DNA of 64,000 bases from Micromonospora zamorensis (GCF_900090275.1 NZ_LT607755.1:558001-622000); one strand, 5' to 3'; counted from the stretch's first letter, positions 26,069 through 34,730 are shown. Translations and numbers: made by a program. Notes: generated by a model not told the origin, from the letters alone.

Positions 26069-27199
26069 ATGAGCGAGTTGGGAGACGGCACCCGCTGCGT
26101 ACGCGCCGGCCTGCCGGAGCCGGCACCAGGGGACCCGTTCCTGCCCGGGCCGGTCTTCGCCGCGCCGTACCACCTCGACCCGTTCCAGGGCCAGGGCACG
26201 TCGCCGAACGGCTACGGTCGCCCCGACAACCCGACCCGGCGGCTCCTGGAGGCGGCCGTGGGCGAGTTGGAAGGCGGCGACTGCCGCGTCTTCGCCACCG
26301 GTCAGGCGGCCATCACCGGCCTGCTGCTCACCCTGCTGCGCCCGGGGGACACGGTGGTGCTGCCCTCCGACGGATACTTCCCGGTCCGGGCGTTCGCCAC
26401 CGACGTGCTGGAGGGCATCGGCGTCCGGGTGCTGTTCGCGCCGACCGCCGGGCCGTACCCGTCGTTCGAGGGCGTCCGGCTGGTGCTGGTGGAGACGCCG
26501 GCCAACCCGGGCCTGGACGTGGTCGACGTGGCGGCCCTGGCGGAGAGGGCGCACGCTGCGGGCGCGCTGCTCGCGGTGGACAACACCACCGCCACCCCGC
26601 TCGGTCAGCGCCCACTGGACCTCGGCGCGGACCTGGTGGTCGCCTCGGGCACGAAGGCGCTCACCGGCCACTCCGACCTGCTGCTGGGTTACCTGGCCAG
26701 CCGGTCCACCGAGCTGGTCGGGGCGGTGACGACCTGGCGTACGACCACCGGGGCGGTGCCGGGAGCGTTTGACGCCTGGCTGGCACACCGGTCGCTGGCC
26801 ACCCTCGATCTGCGGCTGGCCCGGCAGAGCGCGAACGCCGCCGCGGTCGCCGACCTGCTGGCCGACCGGCCGGACGTGACGGGTCTGCGCTGGCCGGGGC
26901 GGCCGGGCGATCCCGCGTACGCGGTGGCCTCGGCCCAGATGCGTCGGATGCCGGGGGTGCTCTCGTTCGATCTGGGTAGCGCCGACCGGGTGGGCCGGTT
27001 CATCGAGGCCGCCCGGCTGGTGGCGGCGGCGACCTCCTTCGGTGGCCTGCACACCACGGCGGACCGGCGGGAGCAGTGGGGCGACGACACCGCACCCGGC
27101 TTCGTCCGGCTCTCCTGCGGTGCGGAGGACACGGCGGACCTGGTGGCCGACATCGCCGCCGCCCTGGACGCGGCCGGGCTGGTCCGAGGAGGCTCGTGA
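26069..27199 (+). CDS. PLP-dependent Cys/Met-metabolism enzyme (cystathionine gamma-lyase/synthase-like)
   Basis: A 376-residue member of the Cys/Met metabolism PLP family (cystathionine gamma-synthase, gamma-lyase and relatives). The PLP-binding Lys is in VVASGTKALTGHSD, and VDNTTATPLGQRPLDLGADLV matches the usual Asp-containing segment. GYGRPDNPTRRLLEAAVGELEGG fits the N-terminal substrate region. The exact reaction cannot be chosen from sequence alone. The ATG at 26069 has GTGAGGA upstream. It is in the plsC-gpsA run and overlaps the next gene by 4 nt. Confidence 0.88.
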   Translation: MSELGDGTRCVRAGLPEPAPGDPFLPGPVFAAPYHLDPFQGQGTSPNGYGRPDNPTRRLLEAAVGELEGGDCRVFATGQAAITGLLLTLLRPGDTVVLPSDGYFPVRAFATDVLEGIGVRVLFAPTAGPYPSFEGVRLVLVETPANPGLDVVDVAALAERAHAAGALLAVDNTTATPLGQRPLDLGADLVVASGTKALTGHSDLLLGYLASRSTELVGAVTTWRTTTGAVPGAFDAWLAHRSLATLDLRLARQSANAAAVADLLADRPDVTGLRWPGRPGDPAYAVASAQMRRMPGVLSFDLGSADRVGRFIEAARLVAAATSFGGLHTTADRREQWGDDTAPGFVRLSCGAEDTADLVADIAAALDAAGLVRGGS

Positions 27200-27984
27200 C
27201 GTCAGCACCCCTGGCCGACCGGTCCGCGCTCGTGGGCCGGCTGCGTGCCGCTGGCTGCGTCTACGCCGAGGACGAGGCCGACCTGCTGCTGACCGCCGCG
27301 GACACCCCGGCGGCGTTGGCTGAGCTGACCGACCGCCGGGTGGCCGGTGAACCGCTGGAGTACCTGCTCGGCTGGGCCGAGTTCTGCGGGCTGCGGATCG
27401 CCGTCGACGCTGGCGTCTTCGTGCCGCGTGGGCGGACCGCGCTGCTGGTCGAGGTGGCCGCCGAACTGACCGGCCCGGCGCCGGCCGTGGCCGACCTCTG
27501 CTGCGGCTCCGGGGCCACCACCGTCGCGCTGGCGCACCGGCTCGCCCCACGCTGGCTGGCCGGTGCCGACATCGACCCGGCGGCCGTGGCGTGCGCACGC
27601 CGCAACCTCGCCGGGCTGGACGCCGAGGTGTACGAGGGTGACCTCTTCACACCGCTGCCCCGGCAGTGGCGGGGTCGGCTGGACCTGGTGGTCGCCAACG
27701 CCCCGTACGTGCCGACCGACGCGGTGGCGCTGATGCCCGCCGAGGCGCGGCTGCACGAGGCCCCGGTGGCGCTCGACGGCGGGCCGGACGGGCTCACCGT
27801 GCTGCGCCGGGTGGGCGTCGGTGCCGCCTCCTGGCTGGCCCCTGGCGGACACCTGGTGGTCGAGGCCAGCGACGCCCAGGCGGACGTGCTCTGCGCGGCG
27901 CTCGCCGCCGCCGGGCTGGTGCCGAGCGTGCGACACGACGAGGACCTGGACGCCACAGCAGTAACCGCCCGCCGCCCCAACTGA
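27196..27984 (+). CDS. Putative protein N5-glutamine methyltransferase (PrmC/HemK-like)
   Basis: A 262-residue SAM-dependent methyltransferase. The SAM-binding motif I is VADLCCGSGATTVALA; acidic motif II AGADIDPAAV. The catalytic motif, usually NPPY, reads NAPYVPTD. A short N-terminal helical region precedes it, as in PrmC. This subfamily is commonly annotated as a putative glutamine methyltransferase, distinct from the PrmC that modifies release factors; its target is unproven. The GTG at 27196 overlaps the previous stop (GTGA) with GAGGAGG upstream. Confidence 0.85.
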   Translation: MTSAPLADRSALVGRLRAAGCVYAEDEADLLLTAADTPAALAELTDRRVAGEPLEYLLGWAEFCGLRIAVDAGVFVPRGRTALLVEVAAELTGPAPAVADLCCGSGATTVALAHRLAPRWLAGADIDPAAVACARRNLAGLDAEVYEGDLFTPLPRQWRGRLDLVVANAPYVPTDAVALMPAEARLHEAPVALDGGPDGLTVLRRVGVGAASWLAPGGHLVVEASDAQADVLCAALAAAGLVPSVRHDEDLDATAVTARRPN

Positions 27985-28068
27985 GCCCGCTCGGGTGGCC
28001 GGGCGTAGCGGGGGAGGAGGGTTGGCACTAGCCTCGGCTCACACTCATGACGGCGGGAGGCGGTATCG

Positions 28069-29118
28069 GTGGGCAGCGCAGGTGTGCCGGTGGTCGTCGG
28101 GCTGGACAACGGCGGCACCAGCAACAACGCCACCGTGCTGACGGTGGACGGCCGCTTCCTGGTGGACGGGCTGTTGGAGATCCCCAGCGAGGTACGGGCC
28201 GGGCCGGAGGCGGCGATCGAGGCACTCGCCCAGGCGCTGGACGGCGCCCTGGCGCAGACCGGGGTGCCGCGCGACCTGGTTCAGGCGGTCGGGCTGGACA
28301 CTCCCGGCCCCGCCAGCGCCGACGGCGTCATCTCGTCGCGGGGCTCCACCAACTTCTCCCAGCCGGCCTGGCGGGGCTTCGACGTGCGGGGCGCGCTGGA
28401 ACGACGGCTCGGCCTGCCGGTCGTCTATCACAACGACGGCAACGCGGCGGCGCTCTACGCCCACCACGTGTACTTCGGCGCCGACGCGATGGGCCGCTCG
28501 TCGGTCTCGGCGATCGTCGGCACCGGCCTCGGCGGCGGTGTGGTCGAGAGCGGTCGGGTGATCGCCGGTGCGGCCGGAATGGCCGGGGAGCTCGGTCACG
28601 TGCACATCCCGCTGAACGGGCTGCTCAGCCCGGGGCAGCAGGAACCCACCTGTGCCTGCGGCTTCACCGGTGACGTCGAGAGCGTGGCCTCGCTGACCGG
28701 CATCGAGCGCAACCTGCTGCCGTACTGGCTGACCCGCTACCCCGACCACCCGCTCGCCGCCGAGCCGTTGGCTCGGGCGGCCAAGCTGGTTCGCGGGTAC
28801 GGCGAACGGGGAGACGCCCTCGCCCGGGACCTCTTCACCCAGCAGGCGATGGCGCTGGGCCGGCTTTTCACCGTTGCGGCGAACTTCACCGACCCGCACG
28901 CGTACTTCGTCGGTGGCGGGGTGGTCGAGGCGGCACCGGAGTTCCGCGACTGGTTCCTGGCGACGGTCCGCGAACACACGGTGCTCCGCGAGGAGCAGGC
29001 CGCGGTGGCCACCTTCGCGCTGGTGCCGGACCGGGACATGGCTGGCGCCCGGGGCGTGGCGATCGCCGCGCTGGAAGCCCTGCGCGCCGTCCCGGAGCCC
29101 CGCCCGCTGGTCGCCTGA
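28069..29118 (+). CDS. ROK family sugar kinase-like protein
   Basis: A 349-residue ROK protein without the N-terminal DNA-binding domain found in ROK repressors, so a kinase role is favoured. The ATP-binding phosphate loop is LDNGGTSNNATVL, the catalytic Asp is in YHNDGNAAAL, and GTGLGGGVV is the second phosphate loop. A zinc-type region (GHVHIPLN...CACGFTGDVES) is only partly conserved: CACG is present but the usual third and fourth cysteines are not obvious. The GTG at 28069 has GGGAGG upstream. The substrate, probably a hexose, is not known. Confidence 0.85.
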   Translation: MGSAGVPVVVGLDNGGTSNNATVLTVDGRFLVDGLLEIPSEVRAGPEAAIEALAQALDGALAQTGVPRDLVQAVGLDTPGPASADGVISSRGSTNFSQPAWRGFDVRGALERRLGLPVVYHNDGNAAALYAHHVYFGADAMGRSSVSAIVGTGLGGGVVESGRVIAGAAGMAGELGHVHIPLNGLLSPGQQEPTCACGFTGDVESVASLTGIERNLLPYWLTRYPDHPLAAEPLARAAKLVRGYGERGDALARDLFTQQAMALGRLFTVAANFTDPHAYFVGGGVVEAAPEFRDWFLATVREHTVLREEQAAVATFALVPDRDMAGARGVAIAALEALRAVPEPRPLVA

Positions 29119-29173
29119 GCCTGCCGGGCCTGAGCCTGCCGGGCCTGAGCCTGCCGGGCCTGAGCCTGCCGGG
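29114..29173 (+). repeat. Four tandem 15-bp repeats at the ROK gene 3' end
   Basis: CCTGAGCCTGCCGGG is repeated four times without change. The first copy includes the ROK stop codon, and because the unit is 15 bp each copy contributes a TGA in the same frame. Degenerate related sequence continues to about 29215. Confidence 0.9.
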
Positions 29174-29214
29174 CCTCGCTATACCGTGCCTGGGCCTGCC
29201 ACGTCCCTGGCCTG

Positions 29215-29249
29215 GCCCGCCGCGCGCCCTGATCGGCGGCGCGGCGGGC
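29215..29249. terminator. Two-way hairpin between ROK and DUF397 genes
   Basis: GCCCGCCGCGCGCC (29215-29228) pairs with GGCGGCGCGGCGGGC (29235-29249) with one bulge and a 6-nt loop. It lies between convergent genes and could serve both. Confidence 0.6.
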
Positions 29250-29319
29250 GGTCAGCAGGGGGCAGTGCCCGGTCCGGGCTGCGGTGGCCCCAGGTCGGGT
29301 CAGCGGTGCGACGGCCTGG

Positions 29320-29520
29320 TCACCGGCGAGGTGGCGCCTGAGCGAAGGCGGCCCAGGCGCCCGTTGCGAACAGCAGAGCCGGGCCGGCCGGGTCCTTGGA
29401 ATCGCGGACGGCCACCAGCCGTGGCAGCGCGGCAACCTCGACGCAGGCACCCTCGTCGCCGCTGCGGCTGCTCTTGCGCCACGCCGCCGCGGCCAAGGCC
29501 GCTGTAATTGTCGGTGTCAT
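29320..29520 (-). CDS. DUF397 domain-containing protein
   Basis: A 66-residue protein that is almost entirely a DUF397 domain: WRKSSRSGDEGACVEVA, then VAVRDSKDPAGPALLF, ending with WAAF. Such small proteins are abundant in filamentous actinobacteria and are encoded next to XRE-DUF5753 regulators, as in the whiJ/abaA-type gene groups of Streptomyces, where they affect development and antibiotic production. It starts 5 nt after the stop of the adjacent regulator and should be co-translated with it. An antagonist role toward the regulator is proposed for the family, not shown here. Confidence 0.9.
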   Translation of the reverse strand: MTPTITAALAAAAWRKSSRSGDEGACVEVAALPRLVAVRDSKDPAGPALLFATGAWAAFAQAPPRR

Positions 29521-29525
29521 CGGTC

Positions 29526-30371
29526 CTACCGTCCCTTCAGGACTGACAGGAGCATCTCGCGGCTGTCCGCCGGGCTGAGCGCCACGCTTCGGAGATGCTC
29601 CATGATCTTGGTGCAGGTACGCGTCTCGCCGGCCCGGTCGAGGATCATCTGACCTGCCACGGTCTCCACCGAGGCGATGATCGGGTCCTCCGGGTCGGCG
29701 AACTCCAGGATGTGCAGCGAACCCCGCGTGCCCCGGTGGTAGCCGGCGGAGAGCGGGATCACCTGGACGCTGATGTTGGGCAGCTCGGCCATCTTGACCA
29801 GGTGACGCAGTTGCCCGTCCATCGCCGACTTCTCACCGACCGGACGCAGCAGCGCGCCCTCGTCGATGATCGCGTCGAAGATGGGCGGGTTGTCGCCGGT
29901 GAGCCGTTGTTGACGGTCCAGCCGGATCTTGACCCGTTGCTCCACCAGGTCGTCGCCGAGGGTGTGCGGCCCGCCGCGCATCACGCCACGGACGTAGTCC
30001 GCGGTCTGCAGCAGGCCGGGCACCACCGAGGGCTCGAAGTTGGCGATGGCCGTCGCCTCGGCCTCCAGCGCGATGAAGTCGATGGTGCGCGGATCCAGGA
30101 GGTACGAGTACGACACCCACCAGCCCGGCTTGCGGGCGTCCTTGGCGAGCTGCACCGCCGCAGCCACCTCCTCGGCACCCACCCCGTACGACGTGAGCAG
30201 GGCGCGCACGGTGGCCGGGCTGATCAGCGTCTGGGCGTTCTCGTACCGGGAGAGGGTGCTGCGGGTGCTGTTGATCTCATCCGCCGCGGTTTCCAGCGTC
30301 AGGCCGGCGGCTTCCCGGTGATGGCGCAGGGCGATGCCGAGCCGGCGGGCGCGGGCGGTCTTGGGGGCCAT
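29526..30371 (-). CDS. XRE family transcriptional regulator with DUF5753 (WhiJ-like)
   Basis: A 281-residue regulator. An N-terminal helix-turn-helix lies at about 10-65 (LRHHREAAGLTLETAADEINSTRSTLSRYE). The rest is DUF5753 (from about 95; FEPSVVPGLLQTADYVRGVM, then LPNISVQVIPLSAGYH). Pairs of this regulator type with a DUF397 protein are the WhiJ-like systems of streptomycetes. The ATG at 30371 is chosen as the family start (MAPKTARARRLG); it has no ribosome-binding site and may be leaderless. The DUF397 gene follows after 5 nt. Confidence 0.9.
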   Translation of the reverse strand: MAPKTARARRLGIALRHHREAAGLTLETAADEINSTRSTLSRYENAQTLISPATVRALLTSYGVGAEEVAAAVQLAKDARKPGWWVSYSYLLDPRTIDFIALEAEATAIANFEPSVVPGLLQTADYVRGVMRGGPHTLGDDLVEQRVKIRLDRQQRLTGDNPPIFDAIIDEGALLRPVGEKSAMDGQLRHLVKMAELPNISVQVIPLSAGYHRGTRGSLHILEFADPEDPIIASVETVAGQMILDRAGETRTCTKIMEHLRSVALSPADSREMLLSVLKGR

Positions 30372-30649
30372 GCATCGATGGTCGCACACATTTGCGGGAA
30401 CGTCTGCATGAGAAAACGTCGATGAGAGTTGCATTCACGGCTGTACACGTGTCAATCTGTTACCGCGTCCTCACCGCCGGTTGTCGTGGCGACGGTGGTG
30501 GTGAGCGACCGGAGGGGATGGGGCGCGCGGCGATCGGGTTTCTCCCCCGTGCCCGATCGTCGCGTGCCGCCCCGCCATCCCGTCCCGCCGGAAGGAGACG
30601 ACGTGCGAACCTGTCCGGAGCCCTCCGCCGTGCACCCGGGCGGCTGTCG

Positions 30650-30868
30650 ATGACCCGCTTCCTCGTGGTGCTCACCGACGTGCGCCCCGTCGAGGGCATC
30701 GACCGCAACGAGAGGGTCGCGCCCGAGCGGCGCCGACAGGTGGTCGGCGCCAGCAGTCGGGAGGCCGCCGACCGGATCGCCGGAGCGTTCATGGCGCTGG
30801 GCATGGTGCGGGCCGGCCGGCAACGGGTCAAGGTGATCGCGGTCGGTCGCCGGCACTCCCGGGACTGA
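30650..30868 (+). CDS. Small hypothetical protein
   Basis: A 72-residue basic protein (MTRFLVVLTDVRPVEGIDRNERVAPERRR, ending HSRD). I do not recognise a family. A beta strand, a long helix (SREAADRIAGAFMALGMVRAG) and a final strand (RVKVIAV) suggest a small alpha/beta fold. The ATG at 30650 is preceded only by a weak site, and the frame stays open upstream to 30392, so the start is uncertain. The upstream portion is low-complexity Arg/Pro-rich and unlikely to be real protein. It lies between the XRE gene (divergent) and ddl. Confidence 0.45.
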   Translation: MTRFLVVLTDVRPVEGIDRNERVAPERRRQVVGASSREAADRIAGAFMALGMVRAGRQRVKVIAVGRRHSRD

Positions 30869-30994
30869 GCAGGCCCAGGTCACCGGCCTGCGACACCGCG
30901 ACTGTCCCGTCACGCACCGTACATCCTCTGTTGACCGATTGCCGTGTCGTGCTGTGGCTCGCCGGGTATCGCCTCGCCCTATCGCCACGCACAG

Positions 30995-31000
30995 TAAGGT
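30995..31000 (+). promoter_or_regulatory. -10 box (TAAGGT) upstream of ddl
   Basis: TAAGGT is followed by 7 nt and a GTG that opens a 16-codon ORF ending just before ddl. The arrangement equals the leaderless promoters elsewhere in this window. Confidence 0.5.
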
Positions 31001-31007
31001 CAACCGG

Positions 31008-31058
31008 GTGAGCGCCACCGGCGAGCACGACCAGCCGCAGTCGCGTACGAAGAGGTGA
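31008..31058 (+). CDS. Putative 16-codon leaderless leader ORF of ddl
   Basis: Reading from the GTG at 31008 gives the peptide [16 protein letters not shown] and a TGA at 31056-31058. The -10 box TAAGGT lies 7 nt upstream, so the GTG would be the first codon of the mRNA. The TGA overlaps the ddl ribosome-binding region and lies 5 nt before the ddl GTG, which would couple the two. The peptide has no run of one amino acid as in classical attenuators. It could also be an untranslated 5' end. Confidence 0.4.
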   Translation: MSATGEHDQPQSRTKR

Positions 31059-31063
31059 CCGGA

Positions 31064-32164
31064 GTGACCACCCCAGGCAAGACCCGCGTGGCGATCGTGT
31101 TCGGCGGCCGCAGCCCGGAGCACGGCATCTCCTGCGTCAGCGCCGGCAGCGTCTTCGGCGCGCTCGACCCCGACGAGTTCGAGGTGGTGCCCGTCGGCAT
31201 CACCCGGGCCGGCCAGTGGGTCCTGACCAGCGGAGATCCCGCCCAGCTCGCAATCAACGCCCGTCAGCTGCCAGAGATCACCGCCGACTCCGGCGACGAC
31301 ATCGTGCTGCGCGCCGACCCCACCGGCAACGGGCTCATGGTGCTCGACCCGACCGAGGGCCCCCGGGTGCTCGCCGACGTCGACGTGGTCTTCCCGGTGC
31401 TGCACGGCACCTACGGCGAGGACGGCACCATCCAGGGCATGCTGGAGATGGCCGGCATCCCCTACGTCGGGGCGAACGTGTTCGCGTCCGCAGCGGCGAT
31501 GGACAAGGAGTTCACCAAGAAGCTCTGCGCCGTCGAGGGCATCCCGGTCGGCTCGTACGCCGTGCTGCGCAACGGCATGACGCTCAGCGAGCAGGACAAG
31601 GAGCGGCTCGGTCTGCCGGTCTTCGTCAAGCCGTCCCGGGCCGGGTCGTCGTTCGGCATCACCCGGGTCACCGACTGGGCGCAGCTCGACGACGCGGTCG
31701 CCGCCGCCCGGCAGTTCGACCCGAAGGTCATCATCGAGGCCGCGATCATCGGCCGCGAGGTCGAGTGCGGTGTGCTGGAGGGCGAGGCCGGCGGTGCGCC
31801 CGAGGCGTCCGTGCTGGCCGAGGTGCGGGTCGTCGCCGACCACGACTTCTACGACTTCGAGGCGAAGTACCTCGACGACTCCTGCGAGTACGACATCCCG
31901 GCCGGCCTGCCGGACAAGGTGACCCGCCAGGTGCAGGAGTACGCCGTCCGCGCGTTCACGGCGCTGGACTGCGCGGGCCTGGCCCGGGCCGACTTCTTCG
32001 TCACCCCCGAGCTGGACGTCTACCTCAACGAGATCAACACGATGCCCGGGTTCACCCCGACGTCGATGTTCCCCCGGATGTGGGCGGCCTCCGGCCTGGA
32101 ATATCCGAAGCTGGTCAACCGCCTGATCCGCACCGCCCAGCGGCGCGGCGTCGGCCTGCACTGA
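31064..32164 (+). CDS. ddl: D-alanine--D-alanine ligase
   Basis: A 366-residue ATP-grasp enzyme making the D-Ala-D-Ala end of peptidoglycan precursors. Motifs: [22 protein letters not shown] at the N-terminus (shown here only in part by function: first D-Ala site), [16 protein letters not shown] (ATP-binding), YDFEAKY (the serine/tyrosine loop segment of D-Ala-D-Ala type ligases) and [17 protein letters not shown] (Mg-binding). Nothing points to a D-lactate or VanA-type specificity. The GTG at 31064 is chosen because AGAGGTGA lies 5 nt upstream; a GTG at 31055 sits inside that site. Confidence 0.95.
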   Translation: MTTPGKTRVAIVFGGRSPEHGISCVSAGSVFGALDPDEFEVVPVGITRAGQWVLTSGDPAQLAINARQLPEITADSGDDIVLRADPTGNGLMVLDPTEGPRVLADVDVVFPVLHGTYGEDGTIQGMLEMAGIPYVGANVFASAAAMDKEFTKKLCAVEGIPVGSYAVLRNGMTLSEQDKERLGLPVFVKPSRAGSSFGITRVTDWAQLDDAVAAARQFDPKVIIEAAIIGREVECGVLEGEAGGAPEASVLAEVRVVADHDFYDFEAKYLDDSCEYDIPAGLPDKVTRQVQEYAVRAFTALDCAGLARADFFVTPELDVYLNEINTMPGFTPTSMFPRMWAASGLEYPKLVNRLIRTAQRRGVGLH

Positions 32165-32240
32165 GCCACCCGGCCCAGGAGGGTCAGACAGCCGAGCCGC
32201 CCGGTCCCGCCCGACGTGCGTCCGGCGGCGCGGGATCGGG

Positions 32241-32909
32241 TCAGCGCTGGCAGCCGGACGGGATGGCGCCGCCGGAGGGCACTGTCGCCACGATCGTGCT
32301 GGAGATGGTCGTCAGCCACTGCAACGGCTGCTCGTAGGAGCGCGGGACACGCACCGTGATCAGTGTCTCCCGGTCGACAGTGCTGAGCACCGCCGCGTCG
32401 GCCTGCTCGGCCAGGTGCCAGCAGACCCGGTTCACCGTCCAGACCTCGTCGGTGCTGGGGAACTCCGGCTCGGTGCCGCCGCAGGCCACGGTGAGAGCGG
32501 GGTCTCCGTACGCCGCGTTCTGCTCCGGGCCGGCGGTGACCGGCCGCTGGGTCAGATCGCGGATGTTCGCCGGCAGTTGGGAGAGCAGGGCCCGGCAGAC
32601 AGTGGCCGGGCGGGCGGCCAGCGCCGGGGCGGCCATCTCCACCGGGGCGGTGGACTGCACCCGGGGAGTCGTCGCGGACGGGGTCGGCGCGGCCGCGGGT
32701 GCGCCCGGGCTGAGCTTGTTGAAGGCCAGCACGGCCACCAGCAGCGTGATCGGCAGCGCGATCACCGTGGCCAGTAGCGCGGCGCCGCGAATGGTCCGGT
32801 CGCGGCCGGCCGGCGCGGCGGCGGCGGTGTCGGCCGGGTCGCGGTTACCGTCAGCCGGCTCACGCGTCCGGTCGTCGTCACGTGCAGAGGAGGCCGTCAT
32901 CTCGTCCAC
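32241..32909 (-). CDS. DUF3515 domain-containing membrane protein
   Basis: A 222-residue protein: an acidic, disordered N-terminus (about 1-40), one membrane segment (about 43-65), then an extracytoplasmic DUF3515 domain with conserved cysteines (TVCRALLSQLP, VACGG, VCWHLAEQADAAVL). The family is confined to actinobacteria and is typically encoded between ddl and thiL, as here; its function is unknown. The start GTG at 32909 directly follows the TAA of the Lrp-like gene; an ATG at 32900 is equally possible. It converges with ddl. Confidence 0.85.
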   Translation of the reverse strand: MDEMTASSARDDDRTREPADGNRDPADTAAAAPAGRDRTIRGAALLATVIALPITLLVAVLAFNKLSPGAPAAAPTPSATTPRVQSTAPVEMAAPALAARPATVCRALLSQLPANIRDLTQRPVTAGPEQNAAYGDPALTVACGGTEPEFPSTDEVWTVNRVCWHLAEQADAAVLSTVDRETLITVRVPRSYEQPLQWLTTISSTIVATVPSGGAIPSGCQR

Positions 32910-33143
32910 TTACAGCCGCACCACCGAACACGTGAGGGTGCGGGTGATGCCAGGCACCATCTGCACCTTGCTGACGATGAGCTTGCCGAGCTCGTCGACG
33001 GTGTTCGCCTCGGTGAGGACGACCACGTCGTACGGCCCGGTGACGGCGTCGACGCGCACCACGCCGGCGATGTCCGCGATGAGACCCGCCACGTCACGTG
33101 CGCGGCCGACCTCGGTCTGGATGAGGATGTACGCCTGTACCAC
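32910..33143 (-). CDS. Lrp/AsnC ligand-binding (RAM) domain protein
   Basis: A 77-residue stand-alone RAM domain without a DNA-binding part (AYILIQTEVGRARDVAGLIADIAGVV; GPYDVVVLTEA; VQMVPGITRTLTCSVV). Such single-domain Lrp relatives bind amino acids and oligomerise, and are conserved beside ddl, DUF3515 and thiL in actinobacteria. It may act as an effector sensor with a full-length Lrp regulator. Its TAA abuts the start of the DUF3515 gene, so the two are translated together. It is divergent from thiL. Confidence 0.9.
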   Translation of the reverse strand: MVQAYILIQTEVGRARDVAGLIADIAGVVRVDAVTGPYDVVVLTEANTVDELGKLIVSKVQMVPGITRTLTCSVVRL

Positions 33144-33239
33144 GACTCGACCTCCGTCCGTCGCCGCCCGGGAGCGGCCCGAAGGGTGAAACTACCTTAC
33201 GGACCAGGTCTGATCCCTATCGGTCGTCAAGGAGCAGCG

Positions 33240-34229
33240 GTGAGCGAGCACGGCGGAGCCGGGCAGCACGGGCAGAACGCCGGCAGTGGCGCCAGTGTGT
33301 CCGGGATCGGGGAGTTCGGGCTGATCGGGAAGATAACTGCCCGACTCTCGTTCGGGCCCACGACCCTGCTCGGTCCTGGCGACGACGCGGCGGTGGTGGC
33401 CGCCCCGGACGGCCGGGTGGCGGCCTCCACCGACGTGCTCGTCGACGGTCGGCACTTCCGGCGGGACTGGTCCTCGGCGCGCGACGTCGGGCACCGGGCG
33501 GCGGCGGCCAACCTGGCCGACATCGCGGCGATGGGCGCCACGCCGACCGCCCTGCTGGTCGCGCTCTGCATGCCGGCTGACCTGGAGACCGGCTGGGCGG
33601 AGGAGCTGGCCGACGGGCTCGCCGCCGAGGCGGCGACGGTCGGTGCCAGCGTCGTCGGCGGGGACATGTCGGCCAGCCCCACCCTGACCGTGGCGGTCAC
33701 CGCGCTGGGCGACCTGGAGGGCCGCCCACCCGTGCTGCGCTCCGGCGCCCGTCCCGGTGACGTGCTCGCCCTGGCCGGGCGCAGCGGGTACGCGGCTGCC
33801 GGGCTGACCGTGCTCACCCGCGGCTTCCGCACTCCCCGGCTGCTGGTCGAGGCGTACCGGCGGCCGCAGGTGCCCTACCAGGCCGGCCCGCAGGCCGCCC
33901 GGCTCGGCGCCACCTCGATGATCGACGTGTCGGACGGGCTGCTCGCCGACCTCGGCCACGTGTCCGCGGCCAGCGGGGTGGCCATCGACGTGCGGCGGGA
34001 CGCGTTCGAGGTGCCCCGGCAGATGGCCGACGCGGCACAGGCACTTGGCGTCGACCCGTACACCTGGATCCTGGCGGGTGGCGACGACCACGCGCTGGCC
34101 GCGACCTTTCCCCCGGCGGTCGTGCTGCCGCCGGACTGGCGGCCGGTGGGCCTGGTCACGGAGGGTGCCGGGGTGACGGTCGACGGCGCGCCCCACGACG
34201 GCCCGACCGGCTGGGACCATTTCCGGTGA
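33240..34229 (+). CDS. thiL: Thiamine-monophosphate kinase
   Basis: A 329-residue ThiL, which phosphorylates thiamine monophosphate to the active coenzyme. Family motifs are intact: GPGDDAAVVA (Mg/ATP), STDVLVDGRHFRRDW, VGHRAAAANLADIAAMGA, VVGGDMSAS and MIDVSDGLLADLGHV. A short disordered N-terminus of about 20 residues precedes the core. The GTG at 33240 is chosen with AAGGAG 5 nt upstream; the open frame to 33186 has no site. No riboswitch-like thi box is seen in the short upstream region. Confidence 0.95.
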   Translation: MSEHGGAGQHGQNAGSGASVSGIGEFGLIGKITARLSFGPTTLLGPGDDAAVVAAPDGRVAASTDVLVDGRHFRRDWSSARDVGHRAAAANLADIAAMGATPTALLVALCMPADLETGWAEELADGLAAEAATVGASVVGGDMSASPTLTVAVTALGDLEGRPPVLRSGARPGDVLALAGRSGYAAAGLTVLTRGFRTPRLLVEAYRRPQVPYQAGPQAARLGATSMIDVSDGLLADLGHVSAASGVAIDVRRDAFEVPRQMADAAQALGVDPYTWILAGGDDHALAATFPPAVVLPPDWRPVGLVTEGAGVTVDGAPHDGPTGWDHFR

Positions 34230-34245
34230 GGCCTGGGGCCCGCCG

Positions 34246-34251
34246 TACCCT
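34246..34251 (+). promoter_or_regulatory. -10 box (TACCCT) for leaderless GNAT gene
   Basis: TACCCT ends 7 nt before the GTG at 34259, just after the thiL stop. Confidence 0.5.
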
Positions 34252-34258
34252 GGACACC

Positions 34259-34720
34259 GTGAGTGAGATCGAGATCCGGACGGTGCGGTTCGACGCACCG
34301 GTGGCACAGCAGTTGATCCAAGCCGCACTGGCCGACCTCGGCGCCCGCTACGGCGGCACCGGCGACGACACCCCGGTGGACGCGACCGAGTTCGAGCCGC
34401 CGGATGGCGCGTTCCTGGTCGCCTACCTGGCCGGCGAGCCGGTCGGGTGCGGTGGCTGGCGCAGCCACGGCGCGGACACCGCGGAGCTGAAGCGGATGTA
34501 CACGGCCCCGGCTGCGCGTGGGCGGGGCGTGGCCCGCACGGTGTTGGCGGCCGTCGAGCGCTCGGCCCGGGAGCAGGGCCGTAAGCGGGTGGTCCTGGAG
34601 TGCGGGGACAAGCAGCCCGAGGCGATCGCGATGTACAGCTCCGCCGGTTACGAGCGGATTTCGAACTTCGGCTTCTACAAGGACGCGGAGGGCTGCGTCT
34701 CCTTCGGCCGCACCCTCTGA
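34259..34720 (+). CDS. GNAT family N-acetyltransferase
   Basis: A 153-residue acetyltransferase. The acetyl-CoA pyrophosphate loop is ARGRGVARTVL, preceded by the strand ELKRMYTAP and followed by RVVLECGDKQPEAIAMYSSAGYERI, a full GNAT fold of typical length. The acceptor substrate is unknown. The GTG at 34259 is preceded by a TACCCT box at 7 nt and is likely leaderless; the frame also stays open back to the thiL stop (GTGA at 34226) but that extension (PGARRTLDT) looks non-native. Confidence 0.88.
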   Translation: MSEIEIRTVRFDAPVAQQLIQAALADLGARYGGTGDDTPVDATEFEPPDGAFLVAYLAGEPVGCGGWRSHGADTAELKRMYTAPAARGRGVARTVLAAVERSAREQGRKRVVLECGDKQPEAIAMYSSAGYERISNFGFYKDAEGCVSFGRTL

Positions 34721-34730
34721 CTCCGTTGCG

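Noticed and set aside
33144..33239. Thiamine pyrophosphate riboswitch before thiL
   Set aside because: No CTGAGA/thi-box sequence is present and the gap is too short for the full aptamer plus promoters.
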